NCBI GenBank assembly: GCA_038373865.1
Contig: JAXGGA010004508.1
Coordinates: forward strand, 23,557-87,556
DNA length: 64,000 bases
Source: Uloborus plumipes
Taxonomy: Eukaryota; Arthropoda; Arachnida; Araneae; Uloboridae
Direction of reading: 5' to 3'
The position numbers and the translations under genes were made by a program. The notes beneath the pieces are model-generated. The model was not told the origin of the DNA, made no database searches, and worked only from the letters and a program-made list of their open reading frames with translations. Shown here in pieces: positions 20,701 to 33,677 of the stretch. The stretch's first letter is position 1. The number at the start of each line of letters is the position of its first letter.

Positions 20701-23700
20701 TATGTCCTTAAAAATTATAATCATGAATTCAAGTAAATGGTTTGAAGTAATTCGTCATTATTGTAATACACTTAAAGAATAGCTTTTTGTTTTACATTTG
20801 TAGAATGCACTTTCTGACAAAAAATTCACAAAAGTGAAAAGTCAGAGTCATGTTGGTTCGTTAGTCTTGTATCTGACGTATGTATCACCTTGTTTCTGAG
20901 GAAGTTATTTCTCTTGAAAAAAGTATTTTGTTAATATTTTCAGTGCCATTTAAGCAAAAAAAAAAAAAAAAAAAACCCGAAAGAACGATTAAATAATCAA
21001 TAAGTGACGGTGGAAGAAAAACTGACAAATCAAACTGTACGTACGTAAAAAGAAGATAGAAGTCTTTTAACAGATTAAAAACTTTCTCACAGGAAAAAAA
21101 CCCTGGAGCTTAGAAGCGAAGTCAAAACTCAAAATTATAAAGAGCTCGATAAACTTAAAAATATTTTTTAAATGAATTTAGAAGCTATTCTTAAAGTATG
21201 TGGACTTTTTTGCGGTAAAAATAGATGGAACTTATGCGCACAGACTGACTTATTTTTTTTCTGTTAAAAGAATCTTATGTTTTAGTTCATGCATTAGATT
21301 TTTTTTGTAAAATAAGCAAAACTAAATTTTTGGAATTTCAAACGAATATGAAGCATCAGAAATAAATAGGAACTAACTTTTATCAAAGATGAGATAATAA
21401 TTATTTTTCTTTGTTTATAATAATCGTTATAAATCTAAGAGACAAGCTAGCACTTTTTGATGTTATGTAATGTGTTAACTTATCACACATCGGAGAGTTT
21501 AAAGAGTTAAGAAACGTTTGGATAAGAAAGTTATAATAAAGAAAATGCATAATATGCACAAAGCAACAAAAATCAATAAATAAATAAATAAATAAATAAA
21601 ATACAGATTTGTATACCGAAAGGACCGATTTTGTATGTCACAGCACAAAATTTTCACACAAATAAAAAATTATCTTTGAAAATACCTATTTATCTTAGTT
21701 GAAAGCAAAAAAATTAGATAACAGTTATTATAAGTGAAAATACATTGCAAAAGAAGCTTACTTTAAGATTTCTGGCTGAGAAATAGTTATACAGAAACTT
21801 GTTTGGAAGGGAAAGTTAGTGAAATTGCACCCTGTGGGAAATTGTTAAAAAATGAAGAGAATTTATTGAAATTGTTTTCTAAGTTTTTTTTTCATTGTTG
21901 TAAACTTGTATATTCTATAAAAATTATGGAATAATATTTTTGTCAATAGTTTTTGAACTATTTCAATTCATAAATTTAGTTACTTTAAAGCTTTTATGAA
22001 GCATATTATTGGAAATGCAGTTATCTTTTGACTTCATTTTAATGTTAAAAAAATGTTAAGAGTCTCATTGGTAGGAGAAATGGCTTTATCTGCAGTTCTA
22101 GATCTTGAATACTCCACCTAGAGGTGAATAAAGAATTAACCAGAGAGATAAGTTGGTCTTGGATAAAACATTTCAATTTTACTTGGACAAAACAGATGTC
22201 GTATTGGACGTATCACATCCTAAGTAAGCGGCTCTGTCTTAATTTCAGCTTTTTTATCAGTCATTAGCGACAGCGCCTCGTAAAGTTCATTTAAATCACG
22301 AATTAGAATAGAAGTTCAGTTGATCTTGAATGATTACGTTGAAAATGATGATATCATCAACATGTCTAAAAATATTGCGAAAATTGTCAAAAAGCTCTTT
22401 CTCATTCCAATAAAAATCAGTTAAAATACTAGACAAACTACTTTCCTGGGGAATGCCATTTTTTGGGTATCCGCTAGCAATGTTTCCAGTTTTTTTTATT
22501 AGCTTTTGTTTTCATTGGTATGAGAAAGCATATTTCAACAATAGCAATAAATTGGCAAAACAAAGCTACCGTAGTGAAAATGGCCTAAAAATATCTTTGT
22601 CTGAATTATTCAGCATTCAATTCATGATTGGTAATAGCAGTCTTGAAATCACGGTCATGTTTTAAGAAATTTTAAAGTCAATAAATTTTAACACCTTTCA
22701 TTATACGGCTCCTATAACTGTAAAAAAGTGAAAAAAGAAAACAAAAACAGAATCGTTACTGAAAGGAAGGGAGGCAATATTTCGAAATCAAATATTTCTT
22801 TTCAACAATTCGCTGTGTCCGCATTTTAAAACAGCCAAATAATAAAAAAATCGCTTCAGCGCCTTTCAACGAACGAAATATTTAAAGGCCAAATACGAAG
22901 TATGTGGCTGGAATAAAATATCTCATTGCTCATTCTGTTTTGAAGGTTTGGTCTTTCAAGAGAAGAATTGAAAGCCATAGTTTAGAACTATATCTTTCCA
23001 TCTACGGCTTAGCTTAAGTATATTTTGGATTTCGGGGCATAATCCTTGATCGAGTGCAGGACTAGGATTCGTAAGTTAAAGGGCACTTTACTATTCCTTC
23101 TTAACTTATCGAATAGAAAAACAGGGGCTGTCAGTTGAATCGGGCTGGTATTGTTGTTTGATACAACGTATACTTAGAGAATTTTTCGATAATTGTTTCT
23201 TTGAAAGGAATTTTCAAAATTGAAGTTAAAGTTCTAAAGTTGTCTCTTTTCTCTGCAAAAGAAATTCAGAAACGTTGCTGGAAAATAATAGGCAGCAAAT
23301 GTACCTAAATTCTGCCAGCAACATATCTGAAGAAGAAAAAAAAATAGAAATGTTTCCCGCTAAAAGTCGGTAATAGTCCCGAAATTAGGCCGTAGTCCTT
23401 CTGAAGAATACAGAAACCTTCTCAATAAAAGTCAGTTATGGTTCTTAAGTAAATAAGGAACCAACGAAGAACATTCATATGTGTTTATTGTTACACTTTT
23501 GAACCACCCTGATTTACCATAAAAGTCCCAAAAGCATTTTAGTGGAGCCCCAAAAGCATTTTAGTACAAGGTCAAACTTAATGCACAATTGCAAGCAAAT
23601 ACCTAATATCCTATTGTCTGCAGTTCTTGTGAAAATACAATATATGTTGACTACAGTTTGCCCCTTTGAACAAACTCTTGTGCAAACTTGAACAGAAAAT

Positions 23701-24194
23701 GATGTACCTAAATATGAAGTGATTGAGACGACGTTCTCAGGTAGAGAGGAAGACAGCGTGTCCCTAAAATTATGTCAAATGAAGTGCAGTACAGCAACCA
23801 GAAAGCAATATCTATTATTAAATTTCGAGCCGATGATTTACGGCTCATTCCTTAGCGATACTCTAAAATACAGATCAAATTACAATGTTGAAATATAAAC
23901 GGCGTTCCACGGAGCAAGAGCAGTTCAAATTAGATATTCTGCAAAGTTGGAAATAATCTAAAAAACGAGTATATAAGTAAAGGGACAAAGAGGCTATAGT
24001 GTTTGTTGAAAATGTGTGCCGAATCTACTGCTATCATTCTTGGTTTTTCACGTCGTTAGTGCTTTCAACTTAAATCCTGACAATTATATTTCGTGGCTTT
24101 TACTTTTGAACTTGTCATTTTAATTGGGCCTCTAATTCATATATTACTGTTTTAATATTCTGCTACAAATTTCCCCTTGTTTTATTTATTTATT
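20701..24194. other. AT-rich sequence, simple repeats only
   Basis: Holds an A(20) run near 20957 and an (AAAT)n tract near 21577-21600. No exon with splice support, tRNA or TIR pair was recognised. The plus ORF at 22453-22665 has a hydrophobic stretch from T-rich codons but no other support. Confidence 0.4.
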
Positions 24195-25912
24195 TAGGGT
24201 GAGTTCTGGTAAGTGCGTACCCTTTTTTGCAAAGTTCATGTTCTCAGGGATGCTGCTCTGTTGAAAAATGTTGTACACTCACAATTTTTTTTTAGTTTTC
24301 TTTCCAGATCCTTTACTAAGATTTTCAAGCATATACTATGTCAAATAAACCATAAGCATAGGTTTTGTGACCTGGTTTATGACACCTATTCTAAGGTACG
24401 CACTTTCCCTACCTAGCGGGGTAAGTGCGTCCACCTTAAATTATGAGAATATGAGCAGTAAAAAACTTCTGGCACATATTAAATAGTTGTTAGGTAGTTG
24501 CCTTGGATAATTCCTAATACTAGAGATCAGCACTTGCTTGCATGGATGAAACGCAATCAGTGATATTCCACGTGTCTTGCGAACAACTGTGATTTGGAGA
24601 TTGAGAGAGTTGTGTCTGTGATTCTTCCTCTGTCCTTTTAATAAGACCAAGTGAGCAAATGTAAGTTGTTTTTATTTAGTAATAATCACTCATAGTTTAT
24701 ATAGTTTATTTTGGTTAAATACATTAATCAGTTTGTGTTTAAGCCAGGGTTCGCACTTACCCCTTCTTAAATGTAAGATGAGACATGTGCGTCCAATAGC
24801 TTTGTTGTAAGTGCGTACCCCTGTGATTTTCTTTCATTCTATTTGTATGGTAGATCGTTAGGTGACCTGAGTGAACAATTCGTTTATTTTCTTTTTTTTT
24901 GAATAAATAAGGTTTTAAAATATTTTTCTTATGCGAATCAGCAGCAGTAAGAAAACACACAAAATAAAGAGCAAAAAAAAAAAAAAAAAGAGAATAATTG
25001 ATCATGATGTGATACTTGTACTTTTTTTTCCTTGTACATTCAAATAGTTTTTCACAAGGTGTTCTTTAATTTTCTTATTTAATTTTTTTTAAATATAATT
25101 TATTCATTACTCCACCTTCGTTTTTTGAATCAGTTGGTTCCTTATTTAGTGTTTCACTTAATTTCATTGCTTCATTTGTCATTCTGGTTTAAATTAAGTA
25201 TAGCTCATGATCACTATTTTCAACGAAAAATTTACTAACTGATATCTAAAAGCCAATAGATTTCAGAGGTAATGAATAAAATTGAAATCTTATGCCGCAT
25301 TCAATGTTAATATAAATACTTGATGGAAACGACGTCGGATTTATAATCGGTTTATAAAAGAGTTATAAGCAAAATTAAAGGTGAATTACGAGAGTCGGAT
25401 TTTCCACGTAATGGTACACACTTGTCTCATCATAATGGTACGCACTTGTTCCGCATAATAGTACGAATATGCCTCATGATAGTGGTACGCACTTGCCCCA
25501 TCATAATGGTACGCACTTACCCCCATCTTACTTTAAAGAAAGGGAAAGTGCGTACCGTCATATAAACAAATTTTAGTTAGAGTATTTGATCAAAATACCC
25601 CATGTATGTTATTAGTAGCTGTTACTTAAAAGAAATAACTTGCATTTCTTGACTTCAATTGCTTGGTATGACTACAAGAGAAACTGAAACAAAGCATCCT
25701 CAATCTTTTTTAAGAGTTTTTTTGAAGACATTTAAGTTATCCCTGATTGTGTTTCGTCTATTGAATCTAGGCCTGAATTCTACCTATTGAAATTATCATT
25801 AGACAGTTATCTAACATAGTCGATGTGTTGCAGAAGCCATTTCAAGACAGTGTTCATATAATTCCCAGTGGACGCACTTACCCCGTGGACGCACTTACCA
25901 GAACTCACCCTA
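24195..25912. mobile_element. TA-flanked element with iterated GTAAGTGCGTACC word
   Basis: TA at 24195-24196 and 25911-25912 flanks 1714 bp. The inverted ends are perfect for 22 bases, starting GGGTGAGTTCTGGTAAGTGC. The internal word AAGTGCGTACC (or its complement) occurs about a dozen times near both ends. Examples are near 24211, 24395, 24422, 24752, 24809, 25440-25535 (four or more), 25548 and 25870-25900. The interior is AT-rich, and no transposase is seen in the ORFs at 24213-24416, 24441-24650 or 24757-25005. Architecture matches the elements at 14412 and 47887. Confidence 0.85.
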
Positions 25913-26189
25913 CTTATAATTTGAATGAATTTTGTTTCTAAAATTAGCCTCAGATTTTTCGTGAAATTATTTCAGATTTCTAATTCTGCAAACCAATCTT
26001 GAAGTCTAACTGTATACTGAGTCAGTTCTAAGTTTTGTTAATGCTTTTTAAGAACCAAACACATCAGCAAGTTTTTGTGCAGAACATTTGACTTGGGGAG
26101 TCTAGACAAAATAAGCAAAGTCATTTCTTCTTGCTGGTATAAATATTCAAGGCAGTGGCTTTTCGGGGATTTCAGCAGGACCTATATTT
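25913..26189. other. AT-rich sequence without recognised features
   Basis: The plus ORF at 26075-26332 starts here and runs into the GC-rich island. Nothing else was seen. Confidence 0.35.
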
Positions 26190-26445
26190 GGCTACGCCCC
26201 CTCCCTAATTCGGAAGAAATTCCCCCGGATTTGGCGTTTTACGGCGGGACGTCGCGTCAGCTCTCTTTTCCACCGTCCAACTACCCTTCAGCATCTTTAG
26301 CAGAAGCCACAAATCAATACAAAACCATTTAGGACCCAAGAAGCCCCACGCTGTAAGAAACGGAGAGCCTTTCCTGGATAACATTCCGTCGGCAGATGCA
26401 CAGCACCACCCGCGGACATGTTTGTCCAACACTGTAAGAAGAAAT
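26190..26445. other. GC-rich island, open in several frames; exon or conserved non-coding element
   Basis: About 250 bases of high GC, open on plus in two frames (85 codons from 26075, and another frame from about 26212 to 26466) and on minus (75 codons). A good donor, ACT|GTAAGAAG, lies at about 26433 on plus, and acceptor-like CTTTAGCAG lies at about 26304. No domain is recognised in any frame, so neither strand nor coding status can be set. Confidence 0.3.
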
Positions 26446-28830
26446 ATGGAATTTGTCTTGGCTTGAAAGAAGGGAAAAAGTCTATTGAAGTCTACTTGAA
26501 ATTATAAACTGCATCTGCGAGGATGGTGTCTTTCGTGCAAGTGGCCTATCATCAACTTTGTATCTGTTTTTAGATATTTAGCTTATAAAATGGTTTCTGC
26601 TAAAGAGATACTCATTGCTAAATTAGAAAAAAGAACGAAATGGAAGTGTAACACATAGAAGTAGCACATTTAAACAGTCACAAATAAAACCACTCATACA
26701 AGTAAATAAATATTTAAAATCAATATACGATAAAACGCTCGCTTTTTTTAATTTGGAATGTTTTAGTAAGTTTAATTACTTCAATTATCTTTAAGTACAA
26801 GTTAGTTTTCAATTTTAGGTGTGCTGTTGATAATTTTGTTTTTTATATTTTTTGATATAACATTTATTGAAGTATTTCTTGTTGTTTTTGACTGGTTACG
26901 ATACTTGCTGAAGAGGGCTACTGTGAAATAGTGGAATGATGTTCCAAATAGTGGGGGATGTAAAGAGCGTTTAAGCTCTCAACATCCTTCCACTAATTTG
27001 AACCTATTACGCTTAGTGATTAGAATGGCAAAATTAATTATTGACTATCAGCAGTTATTCTAAGAGTGTGTTGTTAACCTTAACGACTTTGAAGCGATGT
27101 TGTAATAAAACTTGCATTTGTAGATATTTTAACCAGAAATAATTTCTCTTTATGAAAAGAACTGTTCTGTGTAATTCTGTTTATGAATATTTTGTAAGGT
27201 TGATATTGGAAAAAAATTGCGAAAAGGCATCTTGTTTATTCAAAATGAAATAGAGTGGGGATCTGTTTTTAAATAGTGAAAAAGAAAAAAAAGAAAGAAA
27301 ACAAGAAGAAGGGTTCTATCCAATCGGCCAAACTACGAGCAGTTATTAAGTACAGGGGACCCCGGAGTGTGTAGAGTGAATTGATCACCTGTCTAAGTTA
27401 ACTATTTCAATGTAATATATCTACCTCTATAAGTTAATCACCTGTGTAAGTTGAGCACTACAGTACTCCATCGCAAGTGGTCAACTCATATAGCCTCCAC
27501 TGAATTTGCTTAACTCATAAAAAAGCATAAGAGGACAGAAGTTTCCCCGAAATTCCAAACTTATTTTGTGAATTATCGAAATACGAGTAATTCATGAACG
27601 AAAGATTTTTCTCATGCTATTGAGCCACCAGAATCTCAATTTCGGCGAAAAAAAAAGGTAAAAAAACCCAGTATTATTTTTTTTAAACACTTCTAACTTC
27701 CATATTCTACCCCAAAGCTAATGGTCCTCAAAGGATTGAGACAGTTCGTAAAGAATAGCCATTTGTCCTCAGCAGCATAAGTTTGCTGACGTTTCTTGAT
27801 CTCTTCTATTCGTCCTAAATCGCAAATGAGTATTCTTCATGTGGTCGCTCTTTAAAGCACGTTTGTACGATTTTGACGCCGTTTACCTGGCGTCAAAAAC
27901 TCAGCATGTTGAAAAAAGCTATTAAAGTAAAAGTTTCAAATTTGTCTTGGAAAAGTGCAGAACATTTTCCTAACCATGCTTTTAGAAGTGTATAATGATT
28001 ATAGGGGTTTTATCAATTGATTTTGTCAAATATTTTATTTGGATTACTATTGATATATTAAACAAGAAGTTCTGTCAAGAACTAAACGAGCCTACTTTCC
28101 CGTATATCGACATCGGCATTCTCGCATCTGATCATTATTCTCTTGATTATCTGAGACTGAAAATTATGCCAAACATACCTTTTTAGCACTTAGAGCTAAT
28201 TTCGAAAAGCAAAATATACCCCTCTCATCAGATGAAATAGACAAGTAAAAAGTAATTAACGAAAAAATAAAGTTTTGTCGCACCTTTTAAAGAGTGTAAC
28301 TGTTACAGTTCCTCCGTAGAAAAAATCCTCCATCGTTTTCAAAAATAATAATAATAATAAAATAAATAAGTAAAAGTACAAAGAGCATCAAAACACATTT
28401 TATCAAAGAAAGAAAAAAAAAAGCTCGTCCGTTAATAAAATGTCTCGAATTTCACTTTTAATCCGTTGCCAGTTGTTAAACATAAATAAAGAATAAAATG
28501 TTCGCGTGAATGAAAAATTTTTGTTACAAGAAAAATCGTCTGACAATAAAAAAAAAAAAAATAATAATAAATAAAATAAAACAAATGAATAAATAAACAA
28601 AAAATCGTCTGCACAGTCAGTCATTTTTTTTCTGAGCCTGCATTTCCGCCATGTTTGCGGAGTCGGAAGCGGAATCAGAGTCCTCACAGAAGATTACTCA
28701 GAAAAGTACTTTACAAACACTATATATCAAAACCATTTTCTTACAAAGTTAGTTTGAAGGAAATCCGACTTTAAGTTCACGATCAACATTCAACTTAAAT
28801 TCCCCGTAGACGCTAATGTTAATTTTTTTT
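26446..28830. other. AT-rich sequence with possible pogo-like fragment
   Basis: Between 27340 and 27500 the words ACCTGTCTAAGTTAAC and ACCTGTGTAAGTTGAGC recur near TACAGGGGACC, reminiscent of pogo/Tigger termini, but no paired end was found. (AATA)n tracts lie at 28338-28370 and 28550-28605. No gene was seen. Confidence 0.35.
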
Positions 28831-28832
28831 CT

Positions 28833-29300
28833 GAACGGTTCAATATTGAACGAAAAATGGTTCAAATCAAAAAGCGAAATATAGGAATGTATGGGAAAGC
28901 CTCTCCGAGATCTTTCAAACAAAAAAAAGTTAATTCCATTCGGACGGTTCACTCAAAAGTTATTAGGTGGGGAAAGGTTGCTTGAACGGTTCAATGTTGA
29001 ACGAAAAATTGTTCAAATCGAAAATGTAAATACGGGAATGAAGTATTCTTGAAAAGATCTTTCGAACAAAAAAAAGTTTGTTCAGATCGGACTGTTCACT
29101 CAAAAGTTAGCATCGCGGGACAGGTTGTTTGAACGGTTCAAAATTGAACCAAAAATTGTTCAAATCGAAAAATCAAATATGGGAATGAGCTGTACTCGCC
29201 GAGATCTTTCCAACAAAAAAAAGTTTGTCAAAATCGGAATGTTCATTCAAAAGTTATTAGGAGGGGACAGACAGACCGACAGACCGACCGACCGACCGAC
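28833..29300. repeat. Three diverged tandem units of about 150 bp ending in a GACC tract
   Basis: GAACGGTTCAAT-TTGAAC begins units at 28833, 28984 and 29131. Each continues with GTTCAAATC, GGGAATG, an ATCTTTC-AACAAAAAAAAGT block and TTCACTCAAAAGTTA. The last unit runs into (GACC)n at 29262-29310. The shared order suggests an old tandem array or the 3' region of a repeat family with a simple-repeat tail. Confidence 0.8.
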
Positions 29301-29339
29301 CGACACACAAATTCCCCATCTCAATACCCTACTTTCAAA

Positions 29340-30619
29340 TTTTTAATTTTTCGATATTCATTTTACCTTATTATTTTTTTAACTTGGCGATATTTTTTGG
29401 ACTTGGCGATATTTTTTTTAACTTGGCGATATTTTTTGGACTTGGCGATATTTTTTAGATGCATTAAGCTACTTTTACTACTTTTTTCGTCTTTCTTTCA
29501 TTTTTAACGGGAAAGTAGGCTAAAAAAGGAACTACGATCTTATAGTATGTTTTCAAGATATTCATTCTTTCTACAAGTTTCCACTCTGCCTCACTCAGTA
29601 TCATGAAGTTTATTGCACATAAAGAAATTATCTAAATTGTTTGAAACTAACAGCAGATGTTTATATCTGTACTAAAAAGAATATTTGCGCTAATAATGTT
29701 CATATGATCAGAGGCTTCCAAAATAAAGGTTAAAAAAAAAGAAAAAAAAAAGAATTCGCACCTAAAATTTTGAAAGGCAGCCCAGCAGAAACATATTGCT
29801 CTAATCAAAATTATGTATAAAAATCGGGTTTAGTTTAAAAAAAAAGATGGGGTAGGATTTGCAGCATTAGGAAATAGCTGCCTTCCCGGAGGACTTCTAA
29901 AAATCCGTAAGTTTGTGATAAATAATCTTCCGAGATAATATGGTGTGTGGACGCTAATGTGAGATTGTTGCATTTATCATAATGACCCATTCTACTATGT
30001 TTCATCTTGTTCATTTAAAAGAAAAAAAGAAAAAAAAAACATGCTTCACTGCTCAAGTGCCCTTACGGTAGGGATCGTCGAATAGCTCATGCAGCGCCAA
30101 TTACAATATGATAGGAATTGAGATTTTTAGGAAAGTGTTTGCTTTATTTATCAAGATTCCTCGTTCCAATGATAATTGTAAGGGAATTATGACCAAATTT
30201 CATGGGTGGATTTTTATTAACTGTTATTATTATAACGGGAAATTTTAAGCAATTTTTTGTTTCTTTCATTTATATCAACTTATTAAGTACGCGTCACACG
30301 ATATAACTTTTAATTTCGAGGTAGACCGTGCAAAGTTGAGTGACATAGCTTGCATTAAGTAAAAGCTGAACAGAGTAAGTTAGATTAAAAATCTGATAGG
30401 AACAAACTTAGTTGGAAAAGAAAATGCATAACCAATTGAAGGACTTGGAGGATGAAGATGCTATGTTACACTTTAACAAACGAATACTCTGGACAATGGT
30501 AAGCAATGGATTCATGTAAGCAAACAAAACATGGTGCATCAAAAAGTAGGCGTGATTAGACCAGTTTCATACGCACACTAACGAAAAAACCAGAAAACAA
30601 AAAAGCTGCAACAATAAAA
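29340..30619. other. AT-rich sequence; short TTGGCGATATTTT repeats
   Basis: At 29384-29460 ACTTGGCGATATTTTTT repeats four times at about 23-base intervals. A 25-codon ATG-initiated frame at 30424-30498 ends at a donor-like ATG|GTAAGC, but nothing links it to another exon. No gene was assigned. Confidence 0.4.
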
Positions 30620-30880
30620 CTTTGAACTTTAGCTACTCGCAGTTTCTGTTTTGTCACGTAACTCCCAAGTCCTTCAATTCCAGTGATTGCATGGTCAAAA
30701 ATGGCGCCGCACGCCGATTCGTTGCAAACAATCTTGGCTTCCCAGACTTTTCTCTCGTCAATCGATATGAACACGAGTTGCATACTGATGGCACATATTT
30801 CGGTGTAAGCCCCATCCCGCCCCCATATCGTCGTCGAGCCCCCCACGGGGCACCTCCAGCTGTGACTTAATTGACTGCCA
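30620..30880. other. GC-rich island with possible exon on either strand
   Basis: GC-rich for about 250 bases. On plus, a possible acceptor CAATTCCAG ends at about 30680, followed by an open frame to a donor-like GGT|GTAAGC at about 30804. On minus, the frame is open for 116 codons with peptide IDERKVWEAKIVCNESACG. Neither reading matches a family I know, and the plus exon would begin TGA in phase 0. It could also be a conserved non-coding or promoter-like island. Confidence 0.3.
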
Positions 30881-32593
30881 AGACTTAAGTGGCGCGCACA
30901 AGACACAAGTCATCACAAAATTTCCCAAAGAAAAGAGATGGTCTCGAGGATGAGATTGTTATCTTTACTGAGGGTTAAATTATGTAATTACCGGAGACAG
31001 GATTCAAGAGAGAGGTTTTGGAAAGCGTCAGGTGTTATCGGGCTTTTGGAGACGATTCAATCTGGGCTCGATCGTTTTGCCTGGCCACGTGTGGGAAGTC
31101 AATGAGCAGATTGAAACAGTTTAAATATATTATCCAATTTGATTCTAATGACATTATATTCTAGGGATAAGACGAAGAGAAACTATAAAGTTACAGAAAG
31201 TTTGTTGACTTTTCCACGTTTTCAAGCGCGATTTTTAATCTCATTTTTCGTTGGAAATGAGAAAGTAAATAACAAATTAAAAAACAAGAATTTACTAAGT
31301 TGTCAGTGGCTAAACATTTCTGGAGCACACGTCAATAGTTTCAGTTTTCCGAAGACAAAATCATTTGCAGGAATCCCACCTTAAGGGAGTTAGATTTTTT
31401 CAGAAGCTTTTCATATGCACAAAATTCTAAGTAATATTTATAACAAGTTTTTAGCAAGTTCATTTTTTTAATCTTACTAAATGGAAATCCTACTAATTAG
31501 AATTTTCCAGTGTCTCTACGGTCAATCGGGGCTTAGCAAATAGGCATGATTAGATTTGGAGCCGCCTCTTAAGTATAAATAAGTTTCAGACTTAAAAATT
31601 GTTATTATTTTTTTCTTTGGTAAAGTTGTGATTATCTGTGAAACTGATCTGCCTTTTTTTATCTTTTCTATTTGTGTCAACTGACGTTATTCGTATTTTA
31701 ACAAAATTATAAATGTTTGAAGTGAACGAAATAACAAACTCATGCTCAGCTTTTCTATAAACGTCGCTGCGTTTTTGCCAATTTGCTGTCAATAATTATT
31801 GCATGATTTTAAAAACACAAATGGGATAAATAAAGAACCGACTTCAGTTGGAAATTGCTCTAATATCAAAAAATAATTTTGTTCTTAAAACACTACCAAC
31901 ACTACTTTCAAATATGTTTTGAAGTTGACATAGGAACAATGGAGAGCATCATACGTAACTACAATTCAATTGGAAGTATACATTTTAATGGATCCAGGCT
32001 CTTCAATAGCATTCGCATATATTTCATTGCTAACTGAATATTAGTGTGACGGTACAAATGTTCTGGTCCTAATTTTGAACTGTTTAATAACAAAGCTGAA
32101 AATTGAATAATTTCAGGCTGGCAAAACTCACTGAGGTACGAAACAAATTAAAGTGTGGTGTAAGCAATTTGTCGTTGATGGTACGAACAAAATAACGCAA
32201 GAAGAAAGTTTACTTTCGGTAATGCAAGTTTTACATTCAGTTGCATTTTATTTTATGCACTAAAGTACTTCTGCAGCCATAAATTAAAGTAACGCGTGTA
32301 TAAAGTTAATGTTTAAAACAAAAATAAATCAATGTGGAGTGATTGCAACTGACAGCATCACAATTTAGATCTTTCAGACAAACAGCAGCACACAGGATCA
32401 AATGCTCGTTATCAGAAATATTTTTTTTTGAAAAAAATTCATTATACGCATATTATTGGAAATTTATTAAACTACAAATAAAGTTTACCGTCATCTTTTC
32501 TTGACTTCTAAAAAAATAGACTTTTTATTTGGGGTGGGGAGGAGGAACGGATAAAAAGTAAAATTATAAAGAAAACAATAATAATAATAATAG
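30881..32593. other. AT-rich sequence without recognised features
   Basis: No splice-supported exon, TIR or RNA gene was seen; ORFs at 31139-31384 and 31592-31792 lack domains. Confidence 0.4.
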
Positions 32594-33205
32594 ATCACAA
32601 TATTTTCTTTTGATTACATTATGAAGCGCACATTAGGCTGCCTAGATGTAATCACTCACCGAGAGTTATCTTATTATTAATTGATGCCACTGTTGTAACC
32701 TTATTCTTTGACTTTATGGTAGACTTCAGGCCCATCATATCAAATTTTTCCAGGAGGGGGGGGGCGGCAGAGGGTGTATATACAATGTCAATTTTCCAAA
32801 AAACATAAAAACCACGCCCACTTATATGCAAATACATTGATTTCCCAAAGTCAGAGAGAGAGGGGGGACTGACCCCCCCTGATCCCTCTAAATGACTGGC
32901 CTGGTAGACTCTTTTGGACCAAGGGCGATTCAGAACAAAGTAGAAAAGTAAATCTTAACAACAACAATAATAATAGTAATAATAATGATAATAATAAGAA
33001 TAATAGTAATAATAATAATAATAATAAGAATAACAGTAATAATAATAATAATAATAAGAATAATAGTAATAAATCACAATATTTTCTTTTGATTACATTA
33101 TGATTCTCACAGTAGGTTGCTTAGGTATAACCACTCGCAGAGAGTTTTCTTATTCTTAATTGCTAAAAGTGTTGTAACCTTAACCTTCGATTTTATGGTC
33201 GACAT
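32594..33205. repeat. Direct repeat pair, 479 bp apart, with ATT tracts
   Basis: ATCACAATATTTTCTTTTGA at 32594 and 33073 starts two copies of about 135 bases, each preceded by an (AAT)n tract. The first copy is split by a hAT insertion at 32726-32902, and the second copy provides the uninterrupted sequence. Confidence 0.8.
32718..32910. mobile_element. Small hAT-type insertion with 8-bp target duplication
   Basis: GGTAGACT at 32718-32725 and 32903-32910 flanks 177 bp. The ends are TCAGGCC on the left and GGCCT on the right. The paired repeat at 33073 has GGTCGACA at the equivalent site with no insertion, giving an empty-site comparison. The interior has a G-run and AGAGAGAGGGGGGACTGACC but no ORF of note. 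Confidence 0.8.
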
Positions 33206-33219
33206 TACTTTTATAACAA

Positions 33220-33430
33220 CCCTTTCCACGTAATTACACGCTTGTAGTCATTTGTAAGCTTCCATCGATTATTCAAATTATGGCCATGGTTCATCCAATC
33301 CCATTTTTCTCGTTAAAACAAATCTGAAACTTGCTTAATCCCCTCTCTCGAAGCAGATCTGTAATCGGTCTGCTTAAACCTTTAACAACTCGAAAATAAT
33401 TTCACGAAGCTTGTGATTAACTCCAGTCTT
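33220..33430. promoter_or_regulatory. Non-repetitive moderately GC-rich block, possible conserved element
   Basis: Lacks A/T tracts for 200 bases and includes CCATCGATTATTCAAATTAT, ATGGCCATGG and CTTGTGATTAACTCC. It contains several homeodomain-like TAAT/ATTA cores. No ORF supports it. This is a candidate only, picked by sequence texture. Confidence 0.25.
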
Positions 33431-33677
33431 TGTTTTTGTTTTAGAAAGGGTTTCACGGAAATAAGTATTTCGCTCAGTAATTTAGATTATTTTTCGGCGT
33501 GAGAAAATGCTTTGAGAGAACCTCATTACGTATCATCATATTCAGAATACCCAAGAAACAAAGTCATAAATAAATCAATATTTTTTTAAATGCTCACTAC
33601 TTTAGGTTACAACTGACTTCATGACGTGTGTCTGCTCAGTATTTATGAGTTAAACTTGCAAGTACCAAAAACAGCTA

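Noticed and set aside
27340..27500. Complete pogo/Tigger element
   Set aside because: Pogo-like words are present, but no inverted end pair with TA flanks could be defined.
30424..30498. Short ATG frame ending at a good donor (ATG|GTAAGC)
   Set aside because: It ends in phase 0, and the only nearby acceptor at about 30680 would give an immediate TGA; no other support.
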